Below, one piece after another: positions 1-8,644 of a DNA stretch of 64,000 nt. The stretch's first letter is position 1. The number at the start of each line of letters is the position of its first letter. Source of the stretch: Haemophilus parainfluenzae. Lineage in GTDB: Bacteria; Pseudomonadota; Gammaproteobacteria; Enterobacterales; Pasteurellaceae. Under the pieces are notes generated by a model. The model was not told the origin of the DNA, did no database searches, and worked only from the letters and a program-made list of their open reading frames with translations. The stretch spans positions 1,674,501 through 1,738,500 of the forward strand of contig NZ_CP063117.1 of NCBI RefSeq assembly GCF_014931375.1, in the 5' to 3' direction. The position numbers were made by a program, and so were the translations under genes.

Positions 1-65
1 GTAAAAATAGCAGCTATGCGAAATTGTGGACTAAAGAGTTGGATTTTGTTGAATTGGATAAATAA
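1..65 (+). CDS. C-terminal end of an upstream gene (partial)
   Basis: An open frame enters from the left edge and ends at a TAA at 63-65, giving a tail of about 20 residues that ends in ELDFVELDK. Its stop overlaps the ATG of the next gene (TAATG), a usual sign of translational coupling. The fragment is too short to identify. The overlap is the main reason to think it is a real gene end. Confidence 0.5.
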   Translation, partial: KNSSYAKLWTKELDFVELDK

Positions 66-808
66 TGTTTGAATTGAAAAAACTCATTACCGCCATGATT
101 CTTCCCCCATTTAATATTTTAATTTTGTGGGGGCTATCTCTTATTCTAGCTAAATTCAATTTTAAAAAATTAAGCCGAATTTCGACCGCACTTGGTTTCT
201 CACTACTCTATCTTTTAAGTATTCCTTACACTGCACAAGTACTTAAAGACAGTCTCATTACTGAAGATCATTTAACACTGCAAGATTATCAACAAGCTCA
301 AGCGATCGTTTTACTGGGTGGTGGTTTACGTGATAGCAAAGAGCTTTATGCGCCATTAGCTTCAACGGGTATTCAACTTGAACGCTTACGTTATGCCGCT
401 TTCTTACAAAAAGAAACGCACTTGCCACTATTGATTACAGGGGCGAGTCCAACTGGTGCCATTGAGGCCAAAATCGCCGCAGAAGAGCTCCAAAACTTCT
501 TTAATGTGCCAACTAAATGGATTGAACCTAAAGCACTTACCACCAAAGAAAATGCCCTTTTCACCAAACAAATATTGGAAAAAGAAGGTATTCATAAAAT
601 TATTTTAGTTACCAATGAATGGCATATGCAACGTGCAAAATTATTATTCCAACAACAAGGCTTTGATGTGTTACCTGCAAGTGTAGGTGAAGGCATTACG
701 CCTGACAGTTATGGACTTAATATGATGCATTTTATTCCGCAAGGTGGCGCAATTACGAAAAATATGCAATTACTCAAAGAGTGGATTGGATATTGGAAAG
801 AGCGCTAA
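65..808 (+). CDS. YdcF/ElyC-type DUF218 envelope protein
   Basis: This 247-residue protein has two N-terminal hydrophobic segments (about residues 10-30 and 38-58) followed by a soluble DUF218 domain. The domain shows the family's IVLLGGGL strand near residue 82, an LLITGASPTG segment near 122 and ILVTNEWHMQRA near 180, where the Trp-His pair matches the conserved (S)xxHxxRA element. The ElyC/SanA/YdcF family is linked to cell-envelope integrity, but its chemistry is unsettled. The start overlaps the stop of the gene before it. An uptake sequence begins at the stop codon (808-816). A second DUF218 protein (sanA) lies at 37 kb. The family call is secure and the function is not. Confidence 0.8.
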   Translation: MFELKKLITAMILPPFNILILWGLSLILAKFNFKKLSRISTALGFSLLYLLSIPYTAQVLKDSLITEDHLTLQDYQQAQAIVLLGGGLRDSKELYAPLASTGIQLERLRYAAFLQKETHLPLLITGASPTGAIEAKIAAEELQNFFNVPTKWIEPKALTTKENALFTKQILEKEGIHKIILVTNEWHMQRAKLLFQQQGFDVLPASVGEGITPDSYGLNMMHFIPQGGAITKNMQLLKEWIGYWKER

Positions 809-856
809 AGTGCGGTCAAAAGATCACAAATTAGATAATGTTAAGAGGAAGAAAAC

Positions 857-1519
857 ATGAGTCAAATTACACGCGAACAGATGCTTCAGGTATTCGAAAA
901 TCGCTGTTCCACACGTTATTACGATCCGAATAAAAAAATTAGCCAAGAAGATTTCGCGGCAATTTTAGAATTTGCTCGTTTATCACCAAGTTCAGTCGGT
1001 TCTGAGCCATGGAAGTTCTTAGTTATTCAAAATAAAGCATTGCGCGATAAGCTCAAACCTTTTAGCTGGGGTATGCAATATCAATTAGATGATTGTAGTC
1101 ATTTAGTGATCATTCTTGCGAAGAAAAATGCTCGATATGACACGCCTTTCTTCCGTGATGTGGCGGTGCGTAGAGGTTTACAAGGAGAGCAATTAGAAAA
1201 AGCCTTGGAAAAATATAAAGGCTTACAAGAAGTTGAAATGAAAACCGCAGAAAGCGAACGAGCATTATTTGACTGGACAAGCAAACAAACCTACATTGCA
1301 TTAGCGAATATGCTAACTGGTGCTGCCGCTATCGGTGTAGATTCTTGCCCTATTGAAGGCTTTAACTACGATAAAATGAATGAAGTTTTAGCCGCTGAAG
1401 GCCTCTTTGATCCAAATGAATGGGGCGTATCCGTGGCAGCAACATTTGGTTATCGAACGAGAGACATTACCAAAAAATCTCGTAGACCAATTGAAGAAAT
1501 CGTTACTTGGGTTGAATAA
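857..1519 (+). CDS. nitroreductase-family NAD(P)H-dependent FMN oxidoreductase
   Basis: This 220-residue cytoplasmic flavoprotein belongs to the NfsB-like nitroreductase fold. The N-terminal RCSTRYYDPNKKI segment (about residues 16-28) is the FMN-phosphate-binding element. LSPSSVGSEPWKFLVI (about 42-57) is the conserved substrate and flavin contact, and the C-terminal ATFGYRTRD motif is typical of the family. Such enzymes reduce quinones or nitro compounds using NAD(P)H. The physiological substrate cannot be read from the sequence. An AAGAGGAAG ribosome site precedes the ATG, and a hairpin terminator follows at 1537-1558. The gene appears to be transcribed on its own. Confidence 0.85.
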   Translation: MSQITREQMLQVFENRCSTRYYDPNKKISQEDFAAILEFARLSPSSVGSEPWKFLVIQNKALRDKLKPFSWGMQYQLDDCSHLVIILAKKNARYDTPFFRDVAVRRGLQGEQLEKALEKYKGLQEVEMKTAESERALFDWTSKQTYIALANMLTGAAAIGVDSCPIEGFNYDKMNEVLAAEGLFDPNEWGVSVAATFGYRTRDITKKSRRPIEEIVTWVE

Positions 1520-1536
1520 TCTATTTTCAAATAAAT

Positions 1537-1562
1537 GGGCAGCAAACGCTGCCCTTTTCTTT
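1537..1562 (+). terminator. intrinsic terminator after the nitroreductase gene
   Basis: A 7-bp stem, GGGCAGC (1537-1543) pairing with GCTGCCC (1548-1554), has a 4-base loop and is followed by TTTTCTTT. It lies between the plus-strand nitroreductase and the end of the convergent transporter gene. Confidence 0.85.
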
Positions 1563-2538
1563 ACCCACCAAACAAGGCTGCGCCACCTGTTACAGCCCCC
1601 ATCGAGCCATATAACAAGCTTAGTGCAAAAAAGATCATAATTGCGCCCGCAATGCATTTAATCATGGCCTCACCTTTTTGATTAGAACCAGTTAAACCGT
1701 ACCAATGGCCTAATCGCGTTGCGACATTTCTCGCATAGCGCACTAACGCAGCAAAAAGTGAAAGCATTAATCCTGTGCCCAGAGACATGGCAAACGTAGC
1801 TACAATTCCCCACCAATAAAGATCCAGCATATAAGCGAGAAAGAGCACAAAAATAGCGCCACTACACGGTCGCATACCAATAGTCAAAATCACTAAGAGC
1901 TGAGATTTTAAATCACCTGATTGCTTAAGCTGTTGATTATTCGGTAGATGTTGATGCCCACAGCTACACTGTGTTTGGCTTACTTTTCCTTGCCCATATC
2001 GAAAAGGCGAAGCTGTTCCAATCTGTTTTGGTAATGATTGAATCGATGTGATACGAAAAGATTGCTTTTTCTTTAAGCCTTTCAGACCTTGAGCGATCCA
2101 ATAAAGCCCTAACAGCACTAATAAAATTAAAGCACTACGTTCCAGCCATAACTGACTAAGTTTAAAATATTTTGAGGAAAGATTAAGTATCACCACCACA
2201 ATGGAGGTTGCAGCAACTGCGACAAAACCTTGCATGAGAGAGGAAAGCAAGCTTAAGCGTACGCTGGTCTTAAGTTGGCTTTCGTGCGTAGAAAGATAAC
2301 TAGCGATAATAAATTTGCCATGCCCAGGCCCTAATGCATGTAATACACCATAAGAAAAGGCGGCAAAAATCAACCACAATCCTGCCGTTGATGAATGTGC
2401 TTGAATCTGGTGTAGATTTTCAGAGATCAACTGATTAAAGGCTTTTTGCCAATCAGCAACTTGCACAAACAGCCAAGGTAATAATGCGAAGATAATCGTT
2501 AATAAACCAATAAAAAGTGCGGTTAGTTTTAACTTCAT
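1561..2538 (-). CDS. nickel/cobalt transporter, NiCoT/RcnA-like membrane protein
   Basis: This 325-residue inner-membrane protein has about six to seven hydrophobic segments. The LHALGPGHGKFIIASYL stretch (about residues 66-82) carries the HxxxPGHG metal-selectivity motif of the RcnA/NiCoT superfamily, and GMRPCSGAIFVLFLA (about 222-236) is the second conserved signature. A Cys/His-rich loop (CSCGHQH, about 192-198) probably binds metal. It follows the DUF1007 gene with only 2 bases between them, an arrangement that recurs widely and suggests a joint role in nickel or cobalt movement. The direction of transport is not certain from sequence. The coding sequence of the first TM segment contains an uptake sequence. 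Confidence 0.85.
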   Translation of the reverse strand: MKLKLTALFIGLLTIIFALLPWLFVQVADWQKAFNQLISENLHQIQAHSSTAGLWLIFAAFSYGVLHALGPGHGKFIIASYLSTHESQLKTSVRLSLLSSLMQGFVAVAATSIVVVILNLSSKYFKLSQLWLERSALILLVLLGLYWIAQGLKGLKKKQSFRITSIQSLPKQIGTASPFRYGQGKVSQTQCSCGHQHLPNNQQLKQSGDLKSQLLVILTIGMRPCSGAIFVLFLAYMLDLYWWGIVATFAMSLGTGLMLSLFAALVRYARNVATRLGHWYGLTGSNQKGEAMIKCIAGAIMIFFALSLLYGSMGAVTGGAALFGG

Positions 2539-2540
2539 TT

Positions 2541-3173
2541 TTATTCACACTTAATTTTTACTTTCTGCGCAAACAATACACCAAGAGAATCATCTTCATT
2601 TTTTTGCGATTTATCCAATGATGATGCGTAAGATTGAATTTTTTCATCGACATTAGGTTCCAGCACCTCGCCTTTGCAATTTGCAGGAAGTGATGAAAAA
2701 TCAACCGCTCTTTTGCCTGGTTCTGCATACCGCATAGCCACATAATAAGTGCGATCATAAGTCATCAGCGTAAATTCATTATTTTGTAAGGCCTGTGGCT
2801 GTACCAAAAGAAAATCAAAATAATATTCCACCTCGTTCCCTTTCACACGCATACCGTAATTTTCAGGGTGTTTTGTGTATTTAATCTTATGATTTTCTTT
2901 GTCAAAGACATAACTAAAGTAATGTTCATTCACAACGTTCGCCATGACTTCATCAATTAACTTCTGTTGGGCGGCCTTATCCCCTTTCGCCTGTTTCACA
3001 TCATACAGGACGGCTGAAGAACTGGCCTCATCAAGTAACCACTGCGTCGAGAAACCAATTAATTGATTATCTTTCACTAAGGGTTTCGTTTGCATATCGA
3101 TGAATGCGTGGGGATGCGCTAGCGCTGAAAAAGGTGAAATCAGCAATAATCCAAGAAGTAATTTTTTAAACAT
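2541..3173 (-). CDS. DUF1007 family periplasmic protein (metal-transport partner)
   Basis: This 210-residue protein has a clear signal peptide (LLLGLLLISPFSALA, cleavage after ALA at about residue 19). The mature protein begins HPHAFIDM, a His-rich N-terminus conserved in DUF1007. The family is commonly encoded next to RcnA-like transporters. A periplasmic metal-handling role is inferred from this pairing and the exposed HPH. It is the first gene of the pair with the NiCoT-like transporter and is transcribed away from the sRNA/ettA region. No NikR-type palindrome could be recognised upstream. Confidence 0.8.
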   Translation of the reverse strand: MFKKLLLGLLLISPFSALAHPHAFIDMQTKPLVKDNQLIGFSTQWLLDEASSSAVLYDVKQAKGDKAAQQKLIDEVMANVVNEHYFSYVFDKENHKIKYTKHPENYGMRVKGNEVEYYFDFLLVQPQALQNNEFTLMTYDRTYYVAMRYAEPGKRAVDFSSLPANCKGEVLEPNVDEKIQSYASSLDKSQKNEDDSLGVLFAQKVKIKCE

Positions 3174-3284
3174 AAATAAGAAAAAAGAGTGGCTAAATGA
3201 TTGAATAGACAGATTTTATCACAAGCAGTTCCCAATCAAAATCGAATAAAAATCAGTCTAAAAGTAAAAAATCCTATGATTTTA

Positions 3285-3298
3285 TTGATTTTTATCAA
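3285..3298 (+). promoter_or_regulatory. perfect FNR box (TTGAT-N4-ATCAA)
   Basis: TTGATTTTTATCAA matches the FNR consensus exactly, with centre near 3291.5. A −10-like TATAAC at 3323-3328 predicts a start near 3333-3335, so the box is centred about 42-44 bases upstream. That is the class II activation position. Confidence 0.8.
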
Positions 3299-3333
3299 AA
3301 AATGATTCATTCGCATTTCCCTTATAACTGAAA

Positions 3334-3450
3334 TTTATGTACTATTTGTTTCGTCAAGTGATTGCTTGATATTCATAAAGTTCCTAAATAAAATAATCAT
3401 AAATATAGCTAAACTACTTTCCTACCACCCTGTATGGGTGGTTTTTTTTG
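3334..3450 (+). ncRNA. candidate FNR-activated small RNA, FnrS-like
   Basis: Between the perfect FNR box and a strong terminator lies about 117 bases with no convincing reading frame, close to the roughly 118-nt length of E. coli FnrS. The segment CGTCAAGTGATTG (from about 3352) resembles the target-pairing region of FnrS as I recall it (CGTCAAGCGATGG) and sits in a small hairpin, TCAAG/CTTGA. The terminator at 3423-3448 has no plus-strand protein gene before it, so it must end either this RNA or an ettA leader. FnrS represses genes for aerobic metabolism when oxygen is low. Identity with FnrS is inferred. The alternative is an attenuated ettA 5' leader. Confidence 0.6.
3423..3449 (+). terminator. 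intrinsic terminator of the candidate sRNA
   Basis: The stem ACCACCC/GGGTGGT with loop TGTAT is followed by eight T residues on the plus strand. No protein-coding gene precedes it on that strand. Confidence 0.85.
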
Positions 3451-3521
3451 CCTTTCAAATAGCTTATTCCATAAACATCAAGTAAAATAACCGCACTTTT
3501 ATTCATAACATCGAGAGAATT

Positions 3522-5192
3522 ATGTCAACGCAATTTGTATATACGATGCACCGTGTCGGCAAAGTGGTGCCACCGAAGCGCCATATTTTGAAAGATATTT
3601 CTTTAAGCTTCTTCCCTGGTGCCAAAATCGGGGTGCTCGGCTTAAATGGTGCGGGTAAATCAACCCTTTTACGCATTATGGCGGGTGTGGATAAAGAGTT
3701 CGAAGGTGAAGCTCGTCCACAACCAGGTATTAAGATCGGTTATCTCCCACAGGAACCAAAACTTGATCCGCAACAAACTGTGCGTGAAGCGGTAGAAGAA
3801 GCGGTTTCTGAAGTAAAAACGGCGCTTACCCGTTTAGATGAAGTCTATGCGCTTTATGCTGATCCTGATGCGGATTTCGATAAACTCGCGGCTGAACAAG
3901 CTAACCTTGAAGCCATTATTCAAGCACACGATGGTCACAATTTAGATAACCAATTAGAACGTGCAGCTGATGCTTTACGTTTACCGGATTGGGATGCAAA
4001 AATTGAGCATTTATCAGGGGGCGAACGTCGTCGTGTCGCACTTTGTCGTTTATTACTCGAAAAACCAGACATGCTCTTATTAGACGAGCCAACCAACCAC
4101 TTAGATGCGGAATCTGTAGCATGGTTAGAACGCTTCTTACATGACTACGAAGGTACTGTTGTGGCGATTACCCACGACCGTTACTTCTTAGATAACGTAG
4201 CAGGTTGGATCTTAGAACTTGACCGTGGTGAAGGTATTCCTTGGGAAGGTAACTACTCTTCTTGGTTAGAGCAAAAAGAGAAACGTTTAGAACAAGAACA
4301 AGCAACTGAAAATGCGCGTCAAAAATCAATTGCGAAAGAGTTAGAATGGGTTCGTCAAAATCCGAAAGGCCGTCAAGCGAAAAGCAAAGCGCGTATGGCA
4401 CGCTTTGATGAATTGAACTCAGGCGAATATCAAAAACGTAACGAAACAAACGAACTCTTTATTCCACCTGGTCCACGTTTAGGTGATAAAGTGATCGAAG
4501 TGCAAAACCTCACCAAATCCTACGGTGATCGCACTTTAATTGATGATTTATCATTCAGCATTCCAAAAGGTGCTATCGTAGGTATTATCGGAGCGAATGG
4601 TGCAGGTAAATCTACCCTATTCCGTATGCTTTCAGGTCAAGAACAACCAGATAGCGGCTCAATTACAATGGGTGAAACTGTGGTACTTGCCTCTGTCGAT
4701 CAGTTCCGTGACTCAATGGATGATAAGAAAACCGTATGGGAAGAAGTGTCTAATGGACAAGATATTCTCACTATTGGTAACTTTGAAATTCCAAGCCGTG
4801 CGTATGTTGGACGCTTCAACTTCAAAGGCGTAGATCAACAAAAACGTGTGGGCGAATTATCGGGTGGTGAGCGTGGTCGTTTGCATTTAGCTAAACTTCT
4901 ACAACGTGGTGGTAACGTACTGTTATTGGACGAACCGACCAATGACTTAGACGTTGAAACTTTACGTGCGTTAGAAAATGCGATCTTAGAATTCCCTGGT
5001 TGTGCAATGGTGATTTCCCATGACCGTTGGTTCTTAGACCGTATTGCGACTCATATTTTAGATTACGGTGATGAAGGTAAAGTGACGTTCTACGAAGGTA
5101 ACTTCTCTGACTACGAAGAATGGAAAAAGAAAACCTTAGGTGAAGCTGCAACACAACCACACCGTATTAAATATAAACGTATTGCAAAATAA
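3522..5192 (+). CDS. ettA: energy-dependent translational throttle protein EttA (ABC-F)
   Basis: This 556-residue soluble ABC-F protein has two ATP-binding domains and no membrane segments. Domain 1 has GLNGAGKST (about 40-48), signature LSGGERRR and Walker B LLLDEPTNHLD. Domain 2 has GANGAGKST (about 355-363), LSGGERGR and LLLDEPTNDLD. The linker is the charged helical P-site-interaction region. EttA binds the ribosomal E site and restrains entry into elongation when the ATP/ADP ratio is low. Length and sequence track E. coli EttA (555 residues) throughout. An uptake sequence lies in the leader at 3490-3498. The gene is followed by an inverted uptake-sequence hairpin. Confidence 0.97.
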   Translation: MSTQFVYTMHRVGKVVPPKRHILKDISLSFFPGAKIGVLGLNGAGKSTLLRIMAGVDKEFEGEARPQPGIKIGYLPQEPKLDPQQTVREAVEEAVSEVKTALTRLDEVYALYADPDADFDKLAAEQANLEAIIQAHDGHNLDNQLERAADALRLPDWDAKIEHLSGGERRRVALCRLLLEKPDMLLLDEPTNHLDAESVAWLERFLHDYEGTVVAITHDRYFLDNVAGWILELDRGEGIPWEGNYSSWLEQKEKRLEQEQATENARQKSIAKELEWVRQNPKGRQAKSKARMARFDELNSGEYQKRNETNELFIPPGPRLGDKVIEVQNLTKSYGDRTLIDDLSFSIPKGAIVGIIGANGAGKSTLFRMLSGQEQPDSGSITMGETVVLASVDQFRDSMDDKKTVWEEVSNGQDILTIGNFEIPSRAYVGRFNFKGVDQQKRVGELSGGERGRLHLAKLLQRGGNVLLLDEPTNDLDVETLRALENAILEFPGCAMVISHDRWFLDRIATHILDYGDEGKVTFYEGNFSDYEEWKKKTLGEAATQPHRIKYKRIAK

Positions 5193-5198
5193 GAAATT

Positions 5199-5226
5199 AA
5201 AGTGCGGTTATTTTTGACCGCACTTT
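5199..5226 (+). terminator. inverted uptake-sequence pair acting as ettA terminator
   Basis: AAAGTGCGGT (5199-5208) and ACCGCACTTT (5217-5226) form a 10-bp stem directly after ettA. The T-run is short. Confidence 0.7.
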
Positions 5227-5247
5227 CCTTTTACATCTGGAGTGACT

Positions 5248-5604
5248 ATGTTAGTTTATTTGCACATTGTTTGTGCATTTTTAAGTTTAGGATTATTAAT
5301 TATCCGTGGGGGAATGCAATTAAGTGGGAAAAATTGGCGCGCGATTAAACTGCTAAAAATTTTACCACACTTAGTTGATACACTTTTAATTGCAAGCGGC
5401 TTAACGATTTTCTTCTTGGTCGGTTATCAGCTACAAAGCTGGTTGGTCATGAAAATCATCATGCTTGTGCTTTATATCTTCTTCTCGGCTAAATATTTTA
5501 GTCGTAAAGCGGTCAACCCAAACAGTGCATTTCTGGCATTTGCCTTGTTAAGTTTCTTAGGTGCAATGTTCTTTGCCTACCAACCAAACTTTATGGAAGG
5601 CTAA
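5248..5604 (+). CDS. SirB2-family small membrane protein
   Basis: This protein of about 118 residues has four predicted membrane helices and begins MLVYLHIVCAFLSLG. The LHIVCAFLSLGLLIIRG opening and the central PHLVDTLLIASGL segment are characteristic of SirB2 family proteins, whose biochemical role is not established. I chose the ATG at 5248 over the GTG at 5242 because the ribosome site GGAG (5239-5242) overlaps that GTG and is 5 bases from the ATG. The gene lies between ettA and a perfect palindromic terminator. Confidence 0.75.
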   Translation: MLVYLHIVCAFLSLGLLIIRGGMQLSGKNWRAIKLLKILPHLVDTLLIASGLTIFFLVGYQLQSWLVMKIIMLVLYIFFSAKYFSRKAVNPNSAFLAFALLSFLGAMFFAYQPNFMEG

Positions 5605-5610
5605 TTATGA

Positions 5611-5642
5611 AAAAATCCATCTTCAATTGAAGATGGATTTTT
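5611..5642. terminator. bidirectional terminator between the SirB2-like gene and yciH
   Basis: A perfect palindrome of about 32 bases, AAAAATCCATCTTCA plus its complement, ends in T-runs on both strands. It lies between two convergent genes. Confidence 0.9.
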
Positions 5643-5650
5643 GTCTTATC

Positions 5651-5971
5651 TTAACCACCGGCTAATTTTACTTTAAACCCTTTTTGTTCTAAAAGTTGTT
5701 TTAGTAAATCACGTTTTTCGCCTTGAATCTCAATATTGCCGTCCTTAACTGAACCACCACAACCACACCGCTTTTTAAGTTCAGCCGCTAACTTTTTCAA
5801 TTCATCATCTGATAAATCTAGCCCTGTAATCACTGAAACGCCTGCGCCTTTTCGACCACTGGTTTGTTTTTGTATGCGAACCACACCATCACCTTTAGGG
5901 CGTTGTACTGGTTGATTTTGCTCTTTAATTCTACCTACTTCGGTAGAATAAACTAAAGTACTCTCTGTCAT
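5651..5971 (-). CDS. yciH: YciH, SUI1/eIF1-like translation factor
   Basis: This protein of about 106 residues has a C-terminal SUI1 domain. It includes the GRKGAGVSVITGLDL segment and a CGCGGS cysteine cluster followed by EIQGEKRDLLKQLLEQKGF, all typical of bacterial YciH. The family resembles eukaryotic eIF1 and affects initiation fidelity in vitro. I use the ATG at 5971, which lies 1 base after the pyrF stop, because the longer frame only adds translated pyrF sequence. It is translated as the last gene of the lapA-lapB-pyrF-yciH series. Confidence 0.9.
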   Translation of the reverse strand: MTESTLVYSTEVGRIKEQNQPVQRPKGDGVVRIQKQTSGRKGAGVSVITGLDLSDDELKKLAAELKKRCGCGGSVKDGNIEIQGEKRDLLKQLLEQKGFKVKLAGG

Positions 5972-5972
5972 A

Positions 5973-6665
5973 TTACAAAAGTGATGAATTAATTGAACGA
6001 AGCACTTCTGCTGGATTTTCAGCTTGAGTAATTGGGCGACCAATCACCAAATAATCAGAACCAGAACGGATAGCCGCAGCAGGAGTCATAACGCGACGTT
6101 GATCGCCAAAATCACTTCCAATTGGACGAATCCCCGGTGTGACTAATTTAAAATCAGGGCCACAAGCATTACGTAAAATCTCCACTTCCTGTGGTGAACA
6201 AACGACGCCATCTAATCCCGCACGCTGTGTTAAATGTGCAAGACGTAAAACATGTTCAAGTGGTGAAGAGTTAATACCGATTTGTAATAAATCCAAATCC
6301 TCCATACTGGTCAATACGGTTACTGCAATTAATAACGGTGCATCTTTTCCATAAGGCTCGAGAATTTTCTTCGCCTCTTCCATCATTTTCAGACCACCGC
6401 TAGCATGGACATCAACCATCCATACCCCTAAATCAGCCGCAGAACGCACTGCTCTTGCCACAGTATTAGGAATATCATGAAATTTAAGATCGAGGAAAAT
6501 ATCAAATTGACGCTCGTGCAATTGCTTAACGAAATTTGTTCCCAGTGTGGTAAACATTTCTTTACCCACTTTTAAGCGGCATAAGCTTGGATCAATTTGA
6601 TCCACGAGGGATAGCGCTTGCGCTTCCGTTTCGTAATCTAATGCAACGATTACTTTGCTATTCAT
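5973..6665 (-). CDS. pyrF: orotidine 5'-phosphate decarboxylase
   Basis: This 230-residue TIM-barrel enzyme converts OMP to UMP, the last step of de novo pyrimidine synthesis. The catalytic [12 protein letters not shown] segment (about residues 58-69, with the Asp-Lys-x-x-Asp charge network) is intact. VTPGIRP (about 184-190) and VIGRPIT (about 207-213) form the phosphate-binding loops. It sits between lapB and yciH, the standard gammaproteobacterial order. Confidence 0.97.
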   Translation of the reverse strand: MNSKVIVALDYETEAQALSLVDQIDPSLCRLKVGKEMFTTLGTNFVKQLHERQFDIFLDLKFHDIPNTVARAVRSAADLGVWMVDVHASGGLKMMEEAKKILEPYGKDAPLLIAVTVLTSMEDLDLLQIGINSSPLEHVLRLAHLTQRAGLDGVVCSPQEVEILRNACGPDFKLVTPGIRPIGSDFGDQRRVMTPAAAIRSGSDYLVIGRPITQAENPAEVLRSINSSLL

Positions 6666-6686
6666 AATTTTACCTCACTGTGTCAA

Positions 6687-7865
6687 TTAATTATGTTCTG
6701 GTTTGATGGATTCCCACCGTTTGCAAGAAGGGCAATTCCACATTAATTTATGGGTCTGATAACCGCAATTTGAGCAACGGTAACCAAAGCCTTGCTTAAT
6801 TCTCTCACCGACCATTTTATGTAGCAAAATTAAGCTTTCTTTACCTCGCCCTTCCTCTGCATCATCAATTTGGAATTGAATAAAACGGTGGAAAATAGAT
6901 GTACTCGGATGTTTTGTTAACTGCTGATAAAGTTTTGATTGTGCGGCACTCTTACCATATTTCTCTTCAATCACGCTTGCTAACATTAAATCGACTTTAG
7001 TATTGTTAACCTGCTGGCTAGCTCGAATCAAGAATAACTCAAAGTTATCTCTCTCTCCTAATTCATCATAACAATATTTGAGCGTTTTCAGCACTTCACC
7101 AATATAAATTGGGTTTTGATCAAGAATATTCTCTAAAAAGTGAATGGCTTGACGATAGTTTTTATTAGCCATTTCTAAATCAGCAAGCAGCATTGATGCT
7201 CTCACACTGGTTGGAGATACATTCAGCGCTTTTTGTAAAATACTGCGTTTTTCGACCGCACTTTCAAGTTCACCGCTTAAGGCATATTCACAATAACATT
7301 GTGCTAATTCCACATTATTTTCTTTGGGTGAGATCTTGGCAAGCTTCTCTGCGATATTAACGGCTTTTTTCCATTCTTTTGTTTTTTGGTAAATCACCAA
7401 AAGCTGCTGAAGTGCATTTTCAGCAAACTCTGGTTCATCCACCATAATAATATAAAGCGCTTCAGCGCGGTCATAAAAACCGACTGTCATGAAATCTTTG
7501 GCAAGTTGCTGTTTAGCTAATAATTTTTGTTCGAAAGAATAATTGGGACTACGATCGAGTGCTTGATGGATCCGCAAAGCACGATCCACTTCGCCTCGAG
7601 AACGGAAAAGATTACCGAGCGTTAGCTCAGCTTCAAATTGTGAGTTGCTTTCAATTTCATTTTCTGTTTCTTGTTTTTGCAACATATCAAGAAACAAATC
7701 AACGGCTTTATCCGTTTGATTGGAAAGCAAAAAATTGACCCCCGTGACATAATCACGGGAGAGTTTATTACTAATATCTTCCTGATCTTTCTTGGCACTC
7801 CGATGTCCCATATACCAACCGTAAGCGGCGGCTATTGGCAGAAGCAGAAAGAGTAATTCAAGCAT
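6687..7865 (-). CDS. lapB: lipopolysaccharide assembly protein LapB (YciM)
   Basis: This 392-residue protein has an N-terminal membrane anchor (LLFLLLPIAAAYGWYMG), a long array of TPR repeats and a C-terminal rubredoxin-like zinc ribbon (CSNCGY...CPSCKRW, about 361-378). LapB recruits LpxC to FtsH for degradation and so adjusts LPS synthesis. Both CxxC pairs needed for the metal site are present. It is encoded directly after lapA (1-base overlap) and before pyrF. An uptake sequence lies inside at 7255-7263. Confidence 0.95.
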   Translation of the reverse strand: MLELLFLLLPIAAAYGWYMGHRSAKKDQEDISNKLSRDYVTGVNFLLSNQTDKAVDLFLDMLQKQETENEIESNSQFEAELTLGNLFRSRGEVDRALRIHQALDRSPNYSFEQKLLAKQQLAKDFMTVGFYDRAEALYIIMVDEPEFAENALQQLLVIYQKTKEWKKAVNIAEKLAKISPKENNVELAQCYCEYALSGELESAVEKRSILQKALNVSPTSVRASMLLADLEMANKNYRQAIHFLENILDQNPIYIGEVLKTLKYCYDELGERDNFELFLIRASQQVNNTKVDLMLASVIEEKYGKSAAQSKLYQQLTKHPSTSIFHRFIQFQIDDAEEGRGKESLILLHKMVGERIKQGFGYRCSNCGYQTHKLMWNCPSCKRWESIKPEHN

Positions 7866-8161
7866 TATACTGCCTTATCGCGAGTAGTCGTTAATTCGTT
7901 AATTTGTAATGTTTGACGTTTAACTTGACGCGCTAACGACATATTTTTGAATTTTAATTTTAAGTAGAAGAATCCGGTAATCAACCAACCTAAAATTAAT
8001 CCAAAACCAAATAAAATCGCGACTAGCGTTGAAAGTTGGAATTGGCTTTCAGCAACAATGTAGTTAAAGGTGATTACTTGATCATTATTCGCCCCTATAG
8101 TTACCGCAACGATTACGATAGCTAGCACAATAATGAGTCCGAGAATATATTTAATCATCAC
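7865..8161 (-). CDS. lapA: LapA (YciS), DUF1049 membrane protein
   Basis: This 98-residue protein has two membrane helices (about residues 4-24 and 43-68) with the conserved ITFNYIVAESQFQLSTLVAILFGFG stretch between and within them. The short cytoplasmic tail is helical and charged. It is co-transcribed with lapB and belongs to the same LPS-assembly unit. A GGAG ribosome site stands before the ATG. Confidence 0.92.
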   Translation of the reverse strand: MMIKYILGLIIVLAIVIVAVTIGANNDQVITFNYIVAESQFQLSTLVAILFGFGLILGWLITGFFYLKLKFKNMSLARQVKRQTLQINELTTTRDKAV

Positions 8162-8207
8162 AATCTCCTTGTTAAGAATAGTTTCATTATGCCAAAATTT
8201 GTAATAA

Positions 8208-8231
8208 AAAACGACACCTAAGTGTCGTTTT
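8208..8231 (-). terminator. terminator after ihfB
   Basis: AAAACGACAC (8208-8217) and GTGTCGTTTT (8222-8231) form a 10-bp stem with a 4-base loop. On the minus strand a T-rich TTTTTTATTAC tract follows. It separates ihfB from lapA. Confidence 0.85.
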
Positions 8232-8251
8232 ATTGATATCGATTGGTATGT

Positions 8252-8536
8252 TTAAGCAAAAACATTTACGCGATCTTTTAATTCTTTACCTGCTTTAAAG
8301 TGCGGTACCGATTTAGCATCTAATTTTACAGAATCACCGGTTTTAGGATTACGGCCCACTCGCGGTTGACGATGGTGTAAAGAGAAGCTACCAAAACCAC
8401 GCACTTCAATACGATTACCTTCTTCTAAAGATTGTGCAATGAGTTCAAGAATATCCTTTACAATACCTTCTACTTCTTTTGCGGATAAAGTTGGGTGCTT
8501 TGTTGATAGATTTTCAATTAGTTCAGATTTAGTCAT
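8252..8536 (-). CDS. ihfB: integration host factor subunit beta
   Basis: This 94-residue DNA-bending protein of the HU/IHF family has the signature [22 protein letters not shown] (about 46-67), including the Arg-Asn-Pro DNA-intercalating arm. It pairs with IhfA. The start is the ATG at 8536, with GGAGAG 6 bases upstream, rather than the TTG two codons earlier. It lies downstream of rpsA in the usual order, with its own terminator. Confidence 0.96.
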   Translation of the reverse strand: MTKSELIENLSTKHPTLSAKEVEGIVKDILELIAQSLEEGNRIEVRGFGSFSLHHRQPRVGRNPKTGDSVKLDAKSVPHFKAGKELKDRVNVFA

Positions 8537-8644
8537 CGTCAACTCTCCTTTAAATTTGTACTTAAACTTGTTATTAAGACTTACAGGTAATGCATTAGTT
8601 CATAATAAATTACCGCTAAATCCTTGTTAATTATAGCTGGTAGT

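Noticed and set aside
5611..5642. Perfect 32-base palindrome as a mobile-element end or attachment site
   Set aside because: It lies between convergent genes with T-runs on both sides and no transposase or integrase, so a bidirectional terminator explains it.
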